Shown piece by piece: positions 16,002 through 25,216 of a DNA stretch of 33,555 bases. Origin of the DNA: Gemmatimonadota bacterium (GTDB taxonomy: Bacteria; Gemmatimonadota; Gemmatimonadetes; Gemmatimonadales; GWC2-71-9); the NCBI GenBank assembly GCA_003221895.1, contig QHUJ01000127.1, positions 1-33,555 on the forward strand, read 5' to 3'. Position numbers and translations under genes: made by a program. Each line of letters starts with the position of its first letter. Position 1 is the stretch's first letter. Below the pieces are notes generated by a model. The model searched no databases and was not told the origin of the DNA. It was given only the letters and a program-made list of their open reading frames with translations.

Positions 16002-17543
16002 GTGCGTCGTTCGCATCGCCTCCTCCTCTCCGTCGCGTTGTCCCTGCCTTTGCCGACTGTGATCGCGGCTCAAACGTCCCCGAACGCGGTCGTGCAGAAG
16101 GCGGTGCAGACCATTACGACCGCAGACATCCGGCGGCGCATCGGGATCATCGCGGACGACTCGATGCGCGGGCGTGACACGCCCAGCCCGGAGCTCGACG
16201 AGGTCGCAGCCTATATCGCTCATGAGTATCGAGGTTTCGGGCTGAAGCCGGCCGGCGACAGCGGGCGCTTCGAACAGCGCTATTCGCTGGATCGCGTGCA
16301 GATTGTGGCCGAGAGCTCGGTCGTGCTCGTGCATGGCGGCGGTGATGCCTCGCTGACGTACGGCACGGACTTCGTCTTCGGCGACAATCAGTTCGAGAAC
16401 GGGGATTACGCCGGCGAGCTCGTGCTTGTCTCCGGAGCGGTGGGGGGCGCCTTGCCCGCAGACACGGCCGCGCTGGCGGGCAAGATGATCATTCTGGCGA
16501 CCGGCCCCCGCAACCGCGGCGAGCGGCAACGCGTCATCGGCTGGAAGCCGGCGGGAATCGTGCTGGCGAGCCCGGCGTCCGATTCCATCTGGTCTCAGTT
16601 CGTCACCAGGACCACACGTGCCGGGCTACGTGATCCCAGCCGGCCGGTCAGTTCACCCCTGCTGATCGCGGTGCGCGTTGCGACGCTCCAGCAGCTGGTC
16701 ACGCGGCTCGGCGCCGATTTCGCTGGGGCGCAATCGGGCAGCACGTTCACGGTGAAATCCTTAGGCGGCGCCCAGCTACACGTCCACGCGCGCATTCAGT
16801 CCGTGGAGCGCAACTCCGCGCCCAATGTCGTCGCAGTCCTCGAAGGCAGTGACCCGCAGCTCAAGAACGAGTACATCGTCTTCAGCGCCCACATGGACCA
16901 CATCGGCGTCGCGGGCCCCCGGGGGAGCGGCGGCTGTCGCGCGCAGGGTGCGGACTCGATTTGCAACGGCGCCGATGACGACGGCTCGGGGACAGTCGCG
17001 GTGGTCGCGCTGGCGGAAGCGTTCGCGCGGCTCAATCCACGCCCGAAGCGCTCGCTCATTTTCCTTAACGTGAGCGGCGAGGAGAAAGGGCTGTGGGGAA
17101 GCGCGTACTTCGCGGAGCATCCGCCGGTGCCGGTGCAAAACATCGTCGCCGATCTCAACATCGATATGATCGGTCGCAACTGGAAAGACACCATCGTGGC
17201 AATCGGGAAGGAGCATTCGGACCTGGGCGCCACGCTGAATCGGGTTGCGGCGGCGCATCCCGAGCTCAACATGCATGCCATCGATGACATCTGGCCCCAG
17301 GAGAACTTCTACTTCCGGTCCGATCACTACAACTTCGCGCGCAAAGGTGTGCCGATTCTCTTCTTCTTCAGCGGCACGCACGACGATTACCACCGTCCCG
17401 GAGACTCGCCGGACAAGATCGACGCCGAGAAGGAGTCGCGCATTGCCCGACTAGTATTCTATCTTGGTCTTGACGTAGCCAATGCGGCGGCGCGCCCCAA
17501 ATGGAATCCGGACAGCTACAAGCAGATCGTGACGAGCCAGTGA
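16002..17543 (+). CDS. Secreted M28-family zinc metallopeptidase
   Basis: The 513-residue protein has a signal peptide (MRRSHRLLLSVALSLPLPTV, then IAAQ) and is probably periplasmic or secreted. An inserted PA-like segment (about residues 100-230) precedes the M28 catalytic domain. Metal and catalytic positions are visible: AHMDH (His297), NGADDDGSG, SGEEKGLWGS, NIDMIGR and THDDYHRPGD. M28 enzymes of this type are aminopeptidases or dipeptidases using two zinc ions. I prefer GTG at 16002, preceded by GGGG and giving a clean signal peptide; TTG at 15987 would add five residues. It ends 20 bases before the response regulator gene. Confidence 0.92.
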   Translation: MRRSHRLLLSVALSLPLPTVIAAQTSPNAVVQKAVQTITTADIRRRIGIIADDSMRGRDTPSPELDEVAAYIAHEYRGFGLKPAGDSGRFEQRYSLDRVQIVAESSVVLVHGGGDASLTYGTDFVFGDNQFENGDYAGELVLVSGAVGGALPADTAALAGKMIILATGPRNRGERQRVIGWKPAGIVLASPASDSIWSQFVTRTTRAGLRDPSRPVSSPLLIAVRVATLQQLVTRLGADFAGAQSGSTFTVKSLGGAQLHVHARIQSVERNSAPNVVAVLEGSDPQLKNEYIVFSAHMDHIGVAGPRGSGGCRAQGADSICNGADDDGSGTVAVVALAEAFARLNPRPKRSLIFLNVSGEEKGLWGSAYFAEHPPVPVQNIVADLNIDMIGRNWKDTIVAIGKEHSDLGATLNRVAAAHPELNMHAIDDIWPQENFYFRSDHYNFARKGVPILFFFSGTHDDYHRPGDSPDKIDAEKESRIARLVFYLGLDVANAAARPKWNPDSYKQIVTSQ

Positions 17544-17563
17544 GGCTCTAAAAAGGTGCTCCC

Positions 17564-18241
17564 GTGCGGGTGCTGGTCGTAGAAGACGACCCGGAGCTCG
17601 CCGGTTTGCTGCGTGACGGGTTGCGCGAGCACCGCATCGATCCCACTCTAGCGGCGAGCTTCTCCGTCGGACGCGAGCAGGCGCTCGCGGGCGACTACGA
17701 CGTCGTGATTCTCGATGTGCGGCTGCCCGGCGGGACAGGGTTCGAGCTCTGCGCGGATCTGCGGCGCAGCGGCGTCACCGTGCCGGTTCTCATGCTCACC
17801 GCGCTCGATGCGGTCGACGATCGCGTGCGCGGTCTTGCGGTCGGCGCTGACGATTATCTCACCAAACCATTTGCATTCCGCGAGCTGGTGGCCCGGCTCC
17901 AGGCGCTGGCGCGCCGCCGCGCGCTCGCCCTCGCGCCGGAGCGCGTCCGTCTGGAGGATCTCGAGGTCGATGTCGCCTCGCGTCAGGTCCGTCGCTCGGG
18001 TCGCGCCATCAATCTGACCGCCAAGGAATTCGCGCTGCTCGAGTTGTTGCTGCGCCATCCCGGGCAGGTGATCGACCGCAGCTCGATCACCGCACATGTC
18101 TGGGACAACAATCACGATCCATTCGCCAACGTGCTCGAAGTCCTGGTGCGGCGGCTCCGCAGCAAAATCGATGACGGCTTCGAGCCAAAGCTCATTCACA
18201 CCATTCGAGGCGCCGGGTACCGAATCGGACCAGGGACATGA
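17564..18241 (+). CDS. OmpR/PhoB-family response regulator
   Basis: This 225-residue two-component regulator has a receiver domain (about 1-115) with the acidic pocket EDD (7-9), phospho-acceptor Asp51 in ILDVRLPGGTG, Thr79 and Lys101 (TKPF). A winged-helix DNA-binding domain follows (about 128-222, NLTAKEFALLELLLRHPGQV and a VLVRRLRSKID recognition region). AAAGGTG precedes the GTG start. The stop overlaps the kinase start (ATGA), so the pair is co-translated. Its likely target is the direct-repeat site just before tolC. Confidence 0.95.
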   Translation: MRVLVVEDDPELAGLLRDGLREHRIDPTLAASFSVGREQALAGDYDVVILDVRLPGGTGFELCADLRRSGVTVPVLMLTALDAVDDRVRGLAVGADDYLTKPFAFRELVARLQALARRRALALAPERVRLEDLEVDVASRQVRRSGRAINLTAKEFALLELLLRHPGQVIDRSSITAHVWDNNHDPFANVLEVLVRRLRSKIDDGFEPKLIHTIRGAGYRIGPGT

Positions 18242-19488
18242 CTCTCGCCCGCTTGCGCGTGCGCCTCACGTTGTGGTACGCCGCGACGTTCGTCCTCATC
18301 CTGCTCGTGCTCGGCGCCGGCATCTTCGGGGCGATCGGCGTACAGGTGTCGAGACGGCTCGACATCTCATTGGCGGCGGCGACGGCAGCAATCACGCGCG
18401 CCACGAGTGACTGGGAGGCCGAGCGAGCGGCCGGCCAGACTGCCGACGCTGTCGAGGAGCTGCGGATCCCCGACCGCGATCTGTACCTGTTCCATGCCGA
18501 TGGCCGGCCGATTACACCTCCGCAAGCCGATGCCTGGATAACAGCCGCGGCGCTCGCGGCCAGCCGCACCGGCCGATTCAATGCGGCGCGCGCCGTGAGG
18601 GGCAATCGGGAGCAGCGACTCCACGGCGAGCGGTTCGTCGCGCCGTCCGGCACGCCGTATGTGGCGGTGGCGGCGGCGGAGCGGCCGAGCATCGCCGACC
18701 AATACGCCTGGCTGATCGGAACATTCGTCGCGGTGGCACTGGTGGGCCTGGTACTCGTCGCCGTGGGCGGATTCCTGCTGGCGCGCCAGTCGACGATCCC
18801 GGTGGAGCAGTCGATGGAGCAGATGCGCCGTTTCATGGCTGACGCCGCGCACGAGCTCCGCACGCCGGTCACGATTCTCCGCACCCGGACTGAAGTCGCG
18901 CTGGGGCAGCCACGCGATGCCGCGAGAGACGCGGCGGCTTTTCAGGCGATCGAGCGTGAAGCCGAGCGGTTGGGAGGAATCGTCGGCGACCTGCTGACCC
19001 TGGCGCGTGCGGACGCCGGCGAGCGGAAAGTCGTGCGCGGAGCGCTGTATCTGGACGATGTCGCGTCCCAGGCGGTTGCCGCCGCGCGGGCGCTGGCGGA
19101 GCGCAAGGGCGTGTCGCTAGTCGTCGGCTTGTTCGAGGAGTCGCGGATCCTCGGGGATGCGGATTTGGTGGAGCGACTTGTGCTCATCGTGCTTGATAAC
19201 GCGATCAAGTACACGCCGCCCGGCGGGAACGTCCGGCTCGACGTTACAGCTCGCGACGGCCGGCGGTCCGTGGTCGTGTCCGACAGCGGCATCGGGATTC
19301 CGGCCGATCAGCTGCCGCGGATCTTCGAGCGGTTCTATCGGGGCGACAACGCGCGTAGCCAATCGGAGGGCGCCGGACTTGGCCTGCCGATCGCGCGCTG
19401 GATCGCGGATCTGCACGGCGCCAGAATCACCGTCTCATCCGACACGACCGGCACGCGCGTTCAGATCGATTTCCCTGCCGCAGTGTAA
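18238..19488 (+). CDS. Sensor histidine kinase lacking a recognisable HAMP domain
   Basis: The 416-residue membrane kinase has TM1 at about 12-35, a periplasmic domain of about 120 residues and TM2 at about 160-182. HisKA carries the phospho-acceptor His205 in DAAHELRTPV, followed by a GHKL ATPase domain: N box VLDNAIKYTPPGG, G1 DSGIGIP, F box FERFYRGD, G2 GAGLGLPIA. Only about 20 residues (LLARQSTIPVEQSMEQMRRF) link TM2 to HisKA, too short for a standard HAMP domain of about 50. The cognate regulator is encoded immediately upstream; the signal is unknown. The stop codon overlaps the first copy of the operator repeat. Confidence 0.94.
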   Translation: MTLARLRVRLTLWYAATFVLILLVLGAGIFGAIGVQVSRRLDISLAAATAAITRATSDWEAERAAGQTADAVEELRIPDRDLYLFHADGRPITPPQADAWITAAALAASRTGRFNAARAVRGNREQRLHGERFVAPSGTPYVAVAAAERPSIADQYAWLIGTFVAVALVGLVLVAVGGFLLARQSTIPVEQSMEQMRRFMADAAHELRTPVTILRTRTEVALGQPRDAARDAAAFQAIEREAERLGGIVGDLLTLARADAGERKVVRGALYLDDVASQAVAAARALAERKGVSLVVGLFEESRILGDADLVERLVLIVLDNAIKYTPPGGNVRLDVTARDGRRSVVVSDSGIGIPADQLPRIFERFYRGDNARSQSEGAGLGLPIARWIADLHGARITVSSDTTGTRVQIDFPAAV

Positions 19489-19516
19489 GGTTGCCGTAAG
19501 GTTCGACTTTTAGGTT
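19485..19516 (+). promoter_or_regulatory. Direct-repeat operator and promoter upstream of the tolC-RND operon
   Basis: GTAAGGTT occurs at 19485-19492 and again at 19496-19503, an 11-base period typical of sites bound by tandem OmpR/PhoB-type regulators and similar in layout to the PmrA box. TAGGTT at 19511-19516 is a candidate -10; its -35 position would fall on the repeats, as in activator-dependent promoters. The ATG at 19524 is then at or near the transcription start. The adjacent response regulator is the obvious binder; this is inference. Confidence 0.65.
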
Positions 19517-19523
19517 TCTCACC

Positions 19524-20720
19524 ATGCGAGATGCCGTGTCCCTTCTTTTCATCGTAGCCCCGGTTCTGCTGTGCGCACAGCAGCCAGTGAGCCGCGCCGA
19601 CGCGGTCGCTGCCGCGCTCGCGCGCGGCGCACGAATCGCCGTGGGCCGGGCGGACACGACCGCCGCTCTGGGCGGCGTGCGAACCGCTCGCGCGTTTCCC
19701 AACCCGACGTTCTCCGGCAGTTACACGAAGGACCCGCCGAACTATCATGCGCTGGCCGATTTGCCGCTCGATATGCCGTGGCTGCGATCGCCGCGGATCG
19801 GCGCCGCGGAGGCCGCGCGCGATGCCGCTCGTTACCAGTTTGCGTTCGAGCGGGCCGCGATTCGGTTCGATGTCGACACCACCTACACGCGGAGCCTTGC
19901 CACTGCCCTTCATGCGCGCCTGTCACGCCGTACCGCGGAGGATGCAGACAGCCTGCTCAAGATCGCCGAGCTGCGGCGCGACGTGGGGGATGTCAGTGAG
20001 CTCGATGTGCGCCTTGCCGCAGTCAATGCCGGGCAGCTCGCGAACACTGCACTCGATGATTCGCTCGCGGCTTTGAGCGTGCTTCTGTCGCTGCAACTCC
20101 AGATGGGACTGACGGGCGATGCGCCGGTGATCACGTTGCAGGACTCGCTCGTTCCGCCCCCCGATTCCATCGCGCCGCCAAAGCCCGGTGACCTGCTGCC
20201 CGTTGCCGCGGCCGCGGCGTCGCTGCGGTCCGCCGAACGGACCGTGACGTTCACGCGCGCGAGCCGCTTTGCGCCCAGCATCGCGGTGGGCTTCGACAAG
20301 GTCGATCCGAGCAGCCCGACGCCCGATCAGCTGCTGCCGGTAATCGGATTCTCGTTGCCCGTGCCCCTGTTCAATTGGAGTCGCGGCGACATCACGCGCG
20401 CGACTGCCGAGCGCGATCGGGCCCGCGCGGAGCTCGATCTGACGCGCCGGGAAACCGCTGCCGCGCTCGCGCGGGCGCGCCGTGAACTGGCGGCCGCGCG
20501 CGATCGCCTGCGCCGCTCGGCAGCCCTCGTGGCCAGCGCCGATCGCGTCGCGGCCATGGCGCTCCAAGCCTACGGGGAAGGCGCGGTCGCGCTCGCGAAT
20601 GTGCTCGAAGCACACCGCAACGCACGCGAGATCCTGGCGCGCTACATCGATGATCTCGCGGCAGCCGACGCCGCGGCGCGCACGCTGCGTTGGCTGACGA
20701 CCGGTGCGAACGAGCCATGA
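19524..20720 (+). CDS. TolC-family outer membrane efflux protein
   Basis: This is the outer-membrane channel of a tripartite pump. The 398-residue protein has a signal peptide ending in CAQ, then two repeats of the OEP coiled-coil fold with long Ala/Arg/Leu-rich helices (about 90-215 and 275-390). TAxAFPNPTFSGSYT-like and FSLPVPLFNWSRGDI segments correspond to the strand regions of CzcC/TolC-type proteins. No lipid-anchor Cys is convincing. No clear Shine-Dalgarno precedes the ATG at 19524. Its stop overlaps the adaptor start (ATGA). Confidence 0.92.
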   Translation: MRDAVSLLFIVAPVLLCAQQPVSRADAVAAALARGARIAVGRADTTAALGGVRTARAFPNPTFSGSYTKDPPNYHALADLPLDMPWLRSPRIGAAEAARDAARYQFAFERAAIRFDVDTTYTRSLATALHARLSRRTAEDADSLLKIAELRRDVGDVSELDVRLAAVNAGQLANTALDDSLAALSVLLSLQLQMGLTGDAPVITLQDSLVPPPDSIAPPKPGDLLPVAAAAASLRSAERTVTFTRASRFAPSIAVGFDKVDPSSPTPDQLLPVIGFSLPVPLFNWSRGDITRATAERDRARAELDLTRRETAAALARARRELAAARDRLRRSAALVASADRVAAMALQAYGEGAVALANVLEAHRNAREILARYIDDLAAADAAARTLRWLTTGANEP

Positions 20721-21763
20721 CTCGATATTCGCGAGCCGTGTTTGCTGTGGTGATCGCCGCGGCCTGCAAAGGCGGGGCCAAACAGGAAGCCGCAGAGGCG
20801 ACTGCGGTGGGGGTAGGGACGGCAGTCGCCGCTCGGGAGGCGTTCCCGCAAACGATCAATGCGATTGGGACGATCGGCGCGCGGCCGGGACGCTACGCCG
20901 CGCTCGCTCCCCCGGGCCCGACGCGTGTCGCACGCATCTTTGTGGTGGCCGGCCAGCGTGTGGCCAGGGGCGACTCGCTCATCGAGTTCGAGCGCGCACC
21001 ATTCGATGCCGCGGCGCAAAGCGCGGAGGCGACGTTGGCGAATGCCGAGCACGCCACCGCCCGCGCCCAACGCCTCGTCCAGGCCGGCATTCTACCTCAG
21101 AAGGATGCCGACCAGGCCGCCGCCGACCTCGCCGCCGCGCAGGCGGCCGCCGTTACCGCACGGCGGGCGCAAGAGCTCGCCACGCTCCGCGCACCGCTCG
21201 CGGGGGTGGTCACGCGCATGAGCGCCGTGATGGGCGCGTCCGTCGATGCGACCCAGACTCTCGTCGAGGTAGCCGATCCCACCGCCCTCGACGTGCTCTT
21301 CAACGTTTCGCCGGCCGAGGCTGCGCGCATTCACGCCGGTGACACGCTCTCTCTGAAAAGCGGTGAAGGCGCCGGCGCCGAGGATCTCGGTTCCGCCGAC
21401 ATCACAAGCGTGGCAGGTGCCGTCGACTCCGCATCACGCGCCGTTGCCGTGCGCGCCCGCGTGGCCCGGACCTCTCCGGCGCGAGCGCTCCGCATCGGTG
21501 AATCGGTGTCCGGACATATCGTGACGGGCGTGCACGCGAACTCGGTCACCATTCCGATCGAGGCGCTGGTGCCCGAAGGTGAGGGATTCCGCGTCTATGT
21601 CGTCGACACGGCCGGCATCGCGCACGCGCGTCCGGTCACTGTGGGGGCGCGCAGCGAGAACCGGGCGGAGATCACGAGCGGCCTCGAGGCGGGCGAGACC
21701 GTCGTGACGACGGGCGCCTACGGCGTCACCGACAGCGTGAAGGTGCGCGCGTCCAAGCCGTGA
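20717..21763 (+). CDS. RND efflux periplasmic adaptor subunit (membrane fusion protein)
   Basis: The 348-residue adaptor joins the RND pump to TolC. It has an N-terminal signal segment with a possible but weak lipobox (AAAC, Cys16). A lipoyl/barrel-sandwich half follows (ARIFVVAGQRVARGDSLIEF), then a short alpha-hairpin (about 95-160), the second lipoyl half (LRAPLAGVVTRMSAVMGASV), a beta-barrel and a membrane-proximal domain ending ITSGLEAGETVVTTGAYGV. I start it at ATG 20717, which overlaps the tolC stop; the longer frame from 20690 lies within tolC. The next start overlaps its stop (GTGA). Confidence 0.93.
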   Translation: MTRYSRAVFAVVIAAACKGGAKQEAAEATAVGVGTAVAAREAFPQTINAIGTIGARPGRYAALAPPGPTRVARIFVVAGQRVARGDSLIEFERAPFDAAAQSAEATLANAEHATARAQRLVQAGILPQKDADQAAADLAAAQAAAVTARRAQELATLRAPLAGVVTRMSAVMGASVDATQTLVEVADPTALDVLFNVSPAEAARIHAGDTLSLKSGEGAGAEDLGSADITSVAGAVDSASRAVAVRARVARTSPARALRIGESVSGHIVTGVHANSVTIPIEALVPEGEGFRVYVVDTAGIAHARPVTVGARSENRAEITSGLEAGETVVTTGAYGVTDSVKVRASKP

Positions 21764-24700
21764 GCCTCTTCGATATCCTCAGCCGCCAGCGACGCGTCGT
21801 CTACCTCGTCTTGGGCGTGTTGAGCGTGGCCGGCGTCTGGGCCGCGCTGCGATTGCCGTCGGCGATCTATCCGGAGCTCCAGTTCTCCCGCATCACGATC
21901 GTCGCGGAGGGCTCCACGCTCGGCGCTCGGCAGATCGTGTTCAGTGTAACGCGTCCGCTCGAGGAAGCCGTCAGTATCGTGCCCGGCGTGACGCGGGTGC
22001 GATCCCACACGATTCGCGGTGCCACCGAGATCTCGATCACGTTTGCACCGGGCTCCAACATGGATCGGGCGTTGCAGCTGGTGCGGGCGCGAGTGAATCA
22101 GGTGCAGGGCTCGCTGCCACCGGACCTCGACATCGAAGTCGAGCAGCTGACGCCATCGCTGTTTCCCGTCCTGTCGTACAACGTCGAAGGCGGTGAGCCC
22201 GCGCGGCTCTACGATCTCGCGCGCTACGACATCAAGCCGCTGATCTCCAGGGTTCCAGGCGTGGGCCGCGTGGACGTGCAGGGGTCCGACGTCCGGGAGC
22301 TGGAAGTGATCGCGGATCCCGCGCGGCTCGCCGCGCACGGGCTCACCTACAGCGACCTCGGCGACGCGATTCGCCGGGCCGTGACGGTCCAAGCCGTGGG
22401 CCGTGTGGCGCAAGACTACCGCCAGTACCTGATCGTGACCGACCAGGAGGCACACGCCGCCGAGGACATCGGCAGCGTGGTTGTGCGCGGCGGCCTGCAC
22501 GTCCGCGACGTCGCGACGATCCAGCTGGGTACCGAAGATCACGTGCGGATCATCGCCGGCGACGGCAAGCCCGCGGCGCTCATCAACATCACTCGCCAGC
22601 TTGGTGGCAACACGCTCGCGGTTGCCGACAGCGTCGCCCGCATCATGCGGGCCATCGCGCCAACGCTTCCGCCGGGCGTGCATCTCAAGCCCATCTACGA
22701 CCAGGCCCAGCTGGTGCGCGAAGCCGTCAGATCCGTGCGTGACGCGATGCTGATCGGCGCGGCGCTCGCCGTCATCGTGCTGTTGCTGTTTTTAAGGCAC
22801 GGCCGGATCACCGCGATCAGCGCCACGTCGATCCCGCTGACACTCGCCCTCACCGTCTTCGTGATGCGCCTGCTCGGCCAGACCTTCAACCTGATGACGC
22901 TCGGGGCGATGGCGATCGCGATTGGCCTGGTGATCGACGACGCAGTCGTGATCACCGAAAACATCGCGCGGCATCTGCGGCTGACCGGTGACCGCACAAC
23001 AGCCATCCGCGTGGCGGTGCAGGAATTGATCTGGCCGGTCACGACATCGACCCTCACCACGGTCGTGGTGTTCTTGCCGCTTGGCCTGCTGCAAGGCGTC
23101 GTGGGGCAGTTCTTCGCCGCGCTGGCGACCACGCTCACGGTCGCGGTGCTCATCTCGCTGCTGCTCGCACTCACGATCATCCCGCTGCTGGCCGAGCAGT
23201 TCGTTACGGCACATGAAGTCGAGCCCAGCCAGCGAGGACCGCTGGCGCGCGCCCAGGCGACGCTCGACGCGCTGAGCCCACGCTACGAGTCCGCGCTCAG
23301 CTCCGTGCTGAGCCACACGCGGCGCATCGTGTTCGCGGCCCTGGCGCTCGTGGCCCTGGGAATCGTGCTGTGGCGGCTTGTCGGCACCGGCTTCCTTCCC
23401 GAAATGGACGAGGGCGCGTTCGTGCTCGATTACTTCACGCCCGGCGGCACGGCGCTGGTGGAGACCGATCGCGAAGTTCACATCGCCGAACGCATTCTTG
23501 CCGCCACGCCGGAAATCGAAGGCACGTCGCGGCGCACCGGTGCGGAACTCGGGCTGTTCGCCACGTCGCAAAACACCGGGGACATCGTCGCGCGGCTCAA
23601 GCCGCCCGGCCGGCGAGCGCGGGACATCTTTGCAGTGATGGATGACGTCCGGGATCAGATCAACACGGCGGTTCCGCGGCTGCACATCGAGTTTGTCCAG
23701 ATTCTTTCCGACGTCATCAACGACCTCGCGGGTGCCGCGAAGCCCGTGGAAATCAAGCTGTTCGGGGAACGGCTGGATTCGCTCGAGGCCTACGCGCGAC
23801 GGCTGGAGCCCGCGCTCGACAGCGTCGCTGGGCTCGCGGATCTCTACAACGGCGTGAGCGAGCCCTCGCCCGAGCTGTTGATGCGAGTGAACCAGGCAGA
23901 AGCCAATCGCCTGGGACTGACGCCGGAAGACGTCGGCGATGCGCTGAGCGCGGCACTCCTGGGTAGTCGGGCCGGCGACATTCGCAGCGGGGATCGGCCC
24001 GTCGCCGTGCGAGTACGGGCGCCTGACTCAGTGCGCTTCGATCCCCTGCGGCTGCGCGAATTGCCGATCGGCCCAGGCGGCACACCGCTCGGGAGCCTCG
24101 CGTCATTCACACCCGCCGAGTCGCGGATGAATCTCGAGCGCGAGAACCAGCAGCAGATGATCGCGATCACCGCGGAGTTGAGCGGCCGCTCGCTCGGCGG
24201 CGTGATGCGCGATGTGCGGCGGGCGCTCGCCGAGCACGCGGCGCCCACCGGGATTCGAGTCGCGCTCGGCGGCCAGTATGAGAGCCAGCAGGAGGCCTTC
24301 CGCGCGCTGTTGCTGGTTCTGGTCCTCGCGGTCGTCAGCGTGTGCGCGGTGATGGTCGTGCAGTTCGAGTCGTTCGTCGAGCCGTTGGTCGTGCTGCTGG
24401 TCGCCCCGGTGTCATTCGTCGGCGCGCTCCTGCTGTTGCTCCTCACGGGAACTGCCCTCAACGTCGCCTCGTTCATGGGGCTGATTCTGCTGGTGGGACT
24501 CATCGTCAAGAACGGCATCATCCTGCTGGACTTCACACGCTTGCAGATGCGTAAAGAACGTGTAACGCTCGACGTGGCAATCCGGACTGCCGCGAGGGTG
24601 CGTCTCCGCCCGATCCTGATGACGACCCTCTGCACCCTGTTCGGGCTCCTGCCGCTCGCGCTGGGAATCGGGGCGGGAAGCGAACTCCAACGGCCTCTCG

Positions 24701-24804
24701 CGCTGGCCGTGATCGGAGGATTAATGCTTTCGACCCCGATCACCCTGTTCGCTGTGCCGACACTGTTGGTCGCGATCCGGGGGCGGGATTTCAAGCTGCA
24801 GTGA
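21760..24804 (+). CDS. RND efflux transporter permease subunit
   Basis: The 1014-residue inner-membrane proton antiporter has the 12-TM, two-large-loop AcrB/CzcA layout. TM4 carries GLVIDDAVVITENIARHL with the DD proton-relay pair as in drug-type pumps; metal-type pumps usually have DGAVVMVEN here. TM10 carries LVGLIVKNGIILLDF with the conserved Lys. It starts at GTG 21760 within the adaptor stop. Together with tolC and the adaptor it forms a complete tripartite pump, probably controlled by the two-component pair upstream. The substrate is not predictable; export of organic compounds is more likely than of metals. Confidence 0.95.
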   Translation: MSLFDILSRQRRVVYLVLGVLSVAGVWAALRLPSAIYPELQFSRITIVAEGSTLGARQIVFSVTRPLEEAVSIVPGVTRVRSHTIRGATEISITFAPGSNMDRALQLVRARVNQVQGSLPPDLDIEVEQLTPSLFPVLSYNVEGGEPARLYDLARYDIKPLISRVPGVGRVDVQGSDVRELEVIADPARLAAHGLTYSDLGDAIRRAVTVQAVGRVAQDYRQYLIVTDQEAHAAEDIGSVVVRGGLHVRDVATIQLGTEDHVRIIAGDGKPAALINITRQLGGNTLAVADSVARIMRAIAPTLPPGVHLKPIYDQAQLVREAVRSVRDAMLIGAALAVIVLLLFLRHGRITAISATSIPLTLALTVFVMRLLGQTFNLMTLGAMAIAIGLVIDDAVVITENIARHLRLTGDRTTAIRVAVQELIWPVTTSTLTTVVVFLPLGLLQGVVGQFFAALATTLTVAVLISLLLALTIIPLLAEQFVTAHEVEPSQRGPLARAQATLDALSPRYESALSSVLSHTRRIVFAALALVALGIVLWRLVGTGFLPEMDEGAFVLDYFTPGGTALVETDREVHIAERILAATPEIEGTSRRTGAELGLFATSQNTGDIVARLKPPGRRARDIFAVMDDVRDQINTAVPRLHIEFVQILSDVINDLAGAAKPVEIKLFGERLDSLEAYARRLEPALDSVAGLADLYNGVSEPSPELLMRVNQAEANRLGLTPEDVGDALSAALLGSRAGDIRSGDRPVAVRVRAPDSVRFDPLRLRELPIGPGGTPLGSLASFTPAESRMNLERENQQQMIAITAELSGRSLGGVMRDVRRALAEHAAPTGIRVALGGQYESQQEAFRALLLVLVLAVVSVCAVMVVQFESFVEPLVVLLVAPVSFVGALLLLLLTGTALNVASFMGLILLVGLIVKNGIILLDFTRLQMRKERVTLDVAIRTAARVRLRPILMTTLCTLFGLLPLALGIGAGSELQRPLALAVIGGLMLSTPITLFAVPTLLVAIRGRDFKLQ

Positions 24805-24871
24805 CCATCCCGGGAGTGCCGTGGTCTCAAATGGCGACACGAATCACTACCTCATTCTCGGAGTTTGTACC

Positions 24872-25216
24872 ATGCGTCTGCTCAGCACCATCACCCTCAT
24901 TGCCGGACTGGCCTTGGTGGGCACCGCCAACCTCTCGGCTCAGGCCCCCATGCGCCAAGTTCCCGACAGCCTCGTCGGGAAGGCCAAGGTCAGTGAAGAC
25001 TCGGCTCGCGCGATCGCTCTGAAGCGCGTCCCGGGGACCGTCGAAGGCGTCAAGTTGTACAGCAAGAATGGCAAGCTGGATTGGGTATTCGGCATCAAGC
25101 CCAACGGCAAGAGCACCACGGAGAGGGTCACGATCAGCGCTGCGACCGGCCATGTCGTGTCCGTTTCGTCAGGCTCGTCGTCGTCTACAAAGCATTCAAC
25201 AACGCCGCATTCGTAG
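24872..25216 (+). CDS. Small secreted PepSY-domain protein
   Basis: The 114-residue protein has a signal peptide (MRLLSTITLIAGLALVGTAN, then LSAQ) and a single PepSY-like domain (about 40-95: VSEDSARAIALKRVPGTVEG, then LDWVFGIKPNG and ISAATGHVVSV), ending in a Ser/Thr-rich tail. PepSY domains are thought to bind and inhibit peptidases or act as envelope sensors. GGAG 8 bases upstream supports ATG 24872 over the longer frame from 24821. It lies 67 bases after the RND gene and may be part of the efflux response. Its 3' end overlaps convergent rho by 32 bases. Confidence 0.82.
   Translation: MRLLSTITLIAGLALVGTANLSAQAPMRQVPDSLVGKAKVSEDSARAIALKRVPGTVEGVKLYSKNGKLDWVFGIKPNGKSTTERVTISAATGHVVSVSSGSSSSTKHSTTPHS

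Noticed and set aside
16915-16926. CCCCCGGGGG palindrome in the M28 gene
   Set aside because: It lies in frame within a Gly/Pro/Arg loop and is explained by codon choice in high-GC DNA.
21760-24804. Assignment of the RND pump as a heavy-metal (CzcA/CusA) exporter
   Set aside because: The TM4 motif has the DD pair followed by AVVITEN, as in drug-type pumps, rather than the DGAVVMVEN pattern of metal pumps. No metal-binding cluster was seen in the adaptor.
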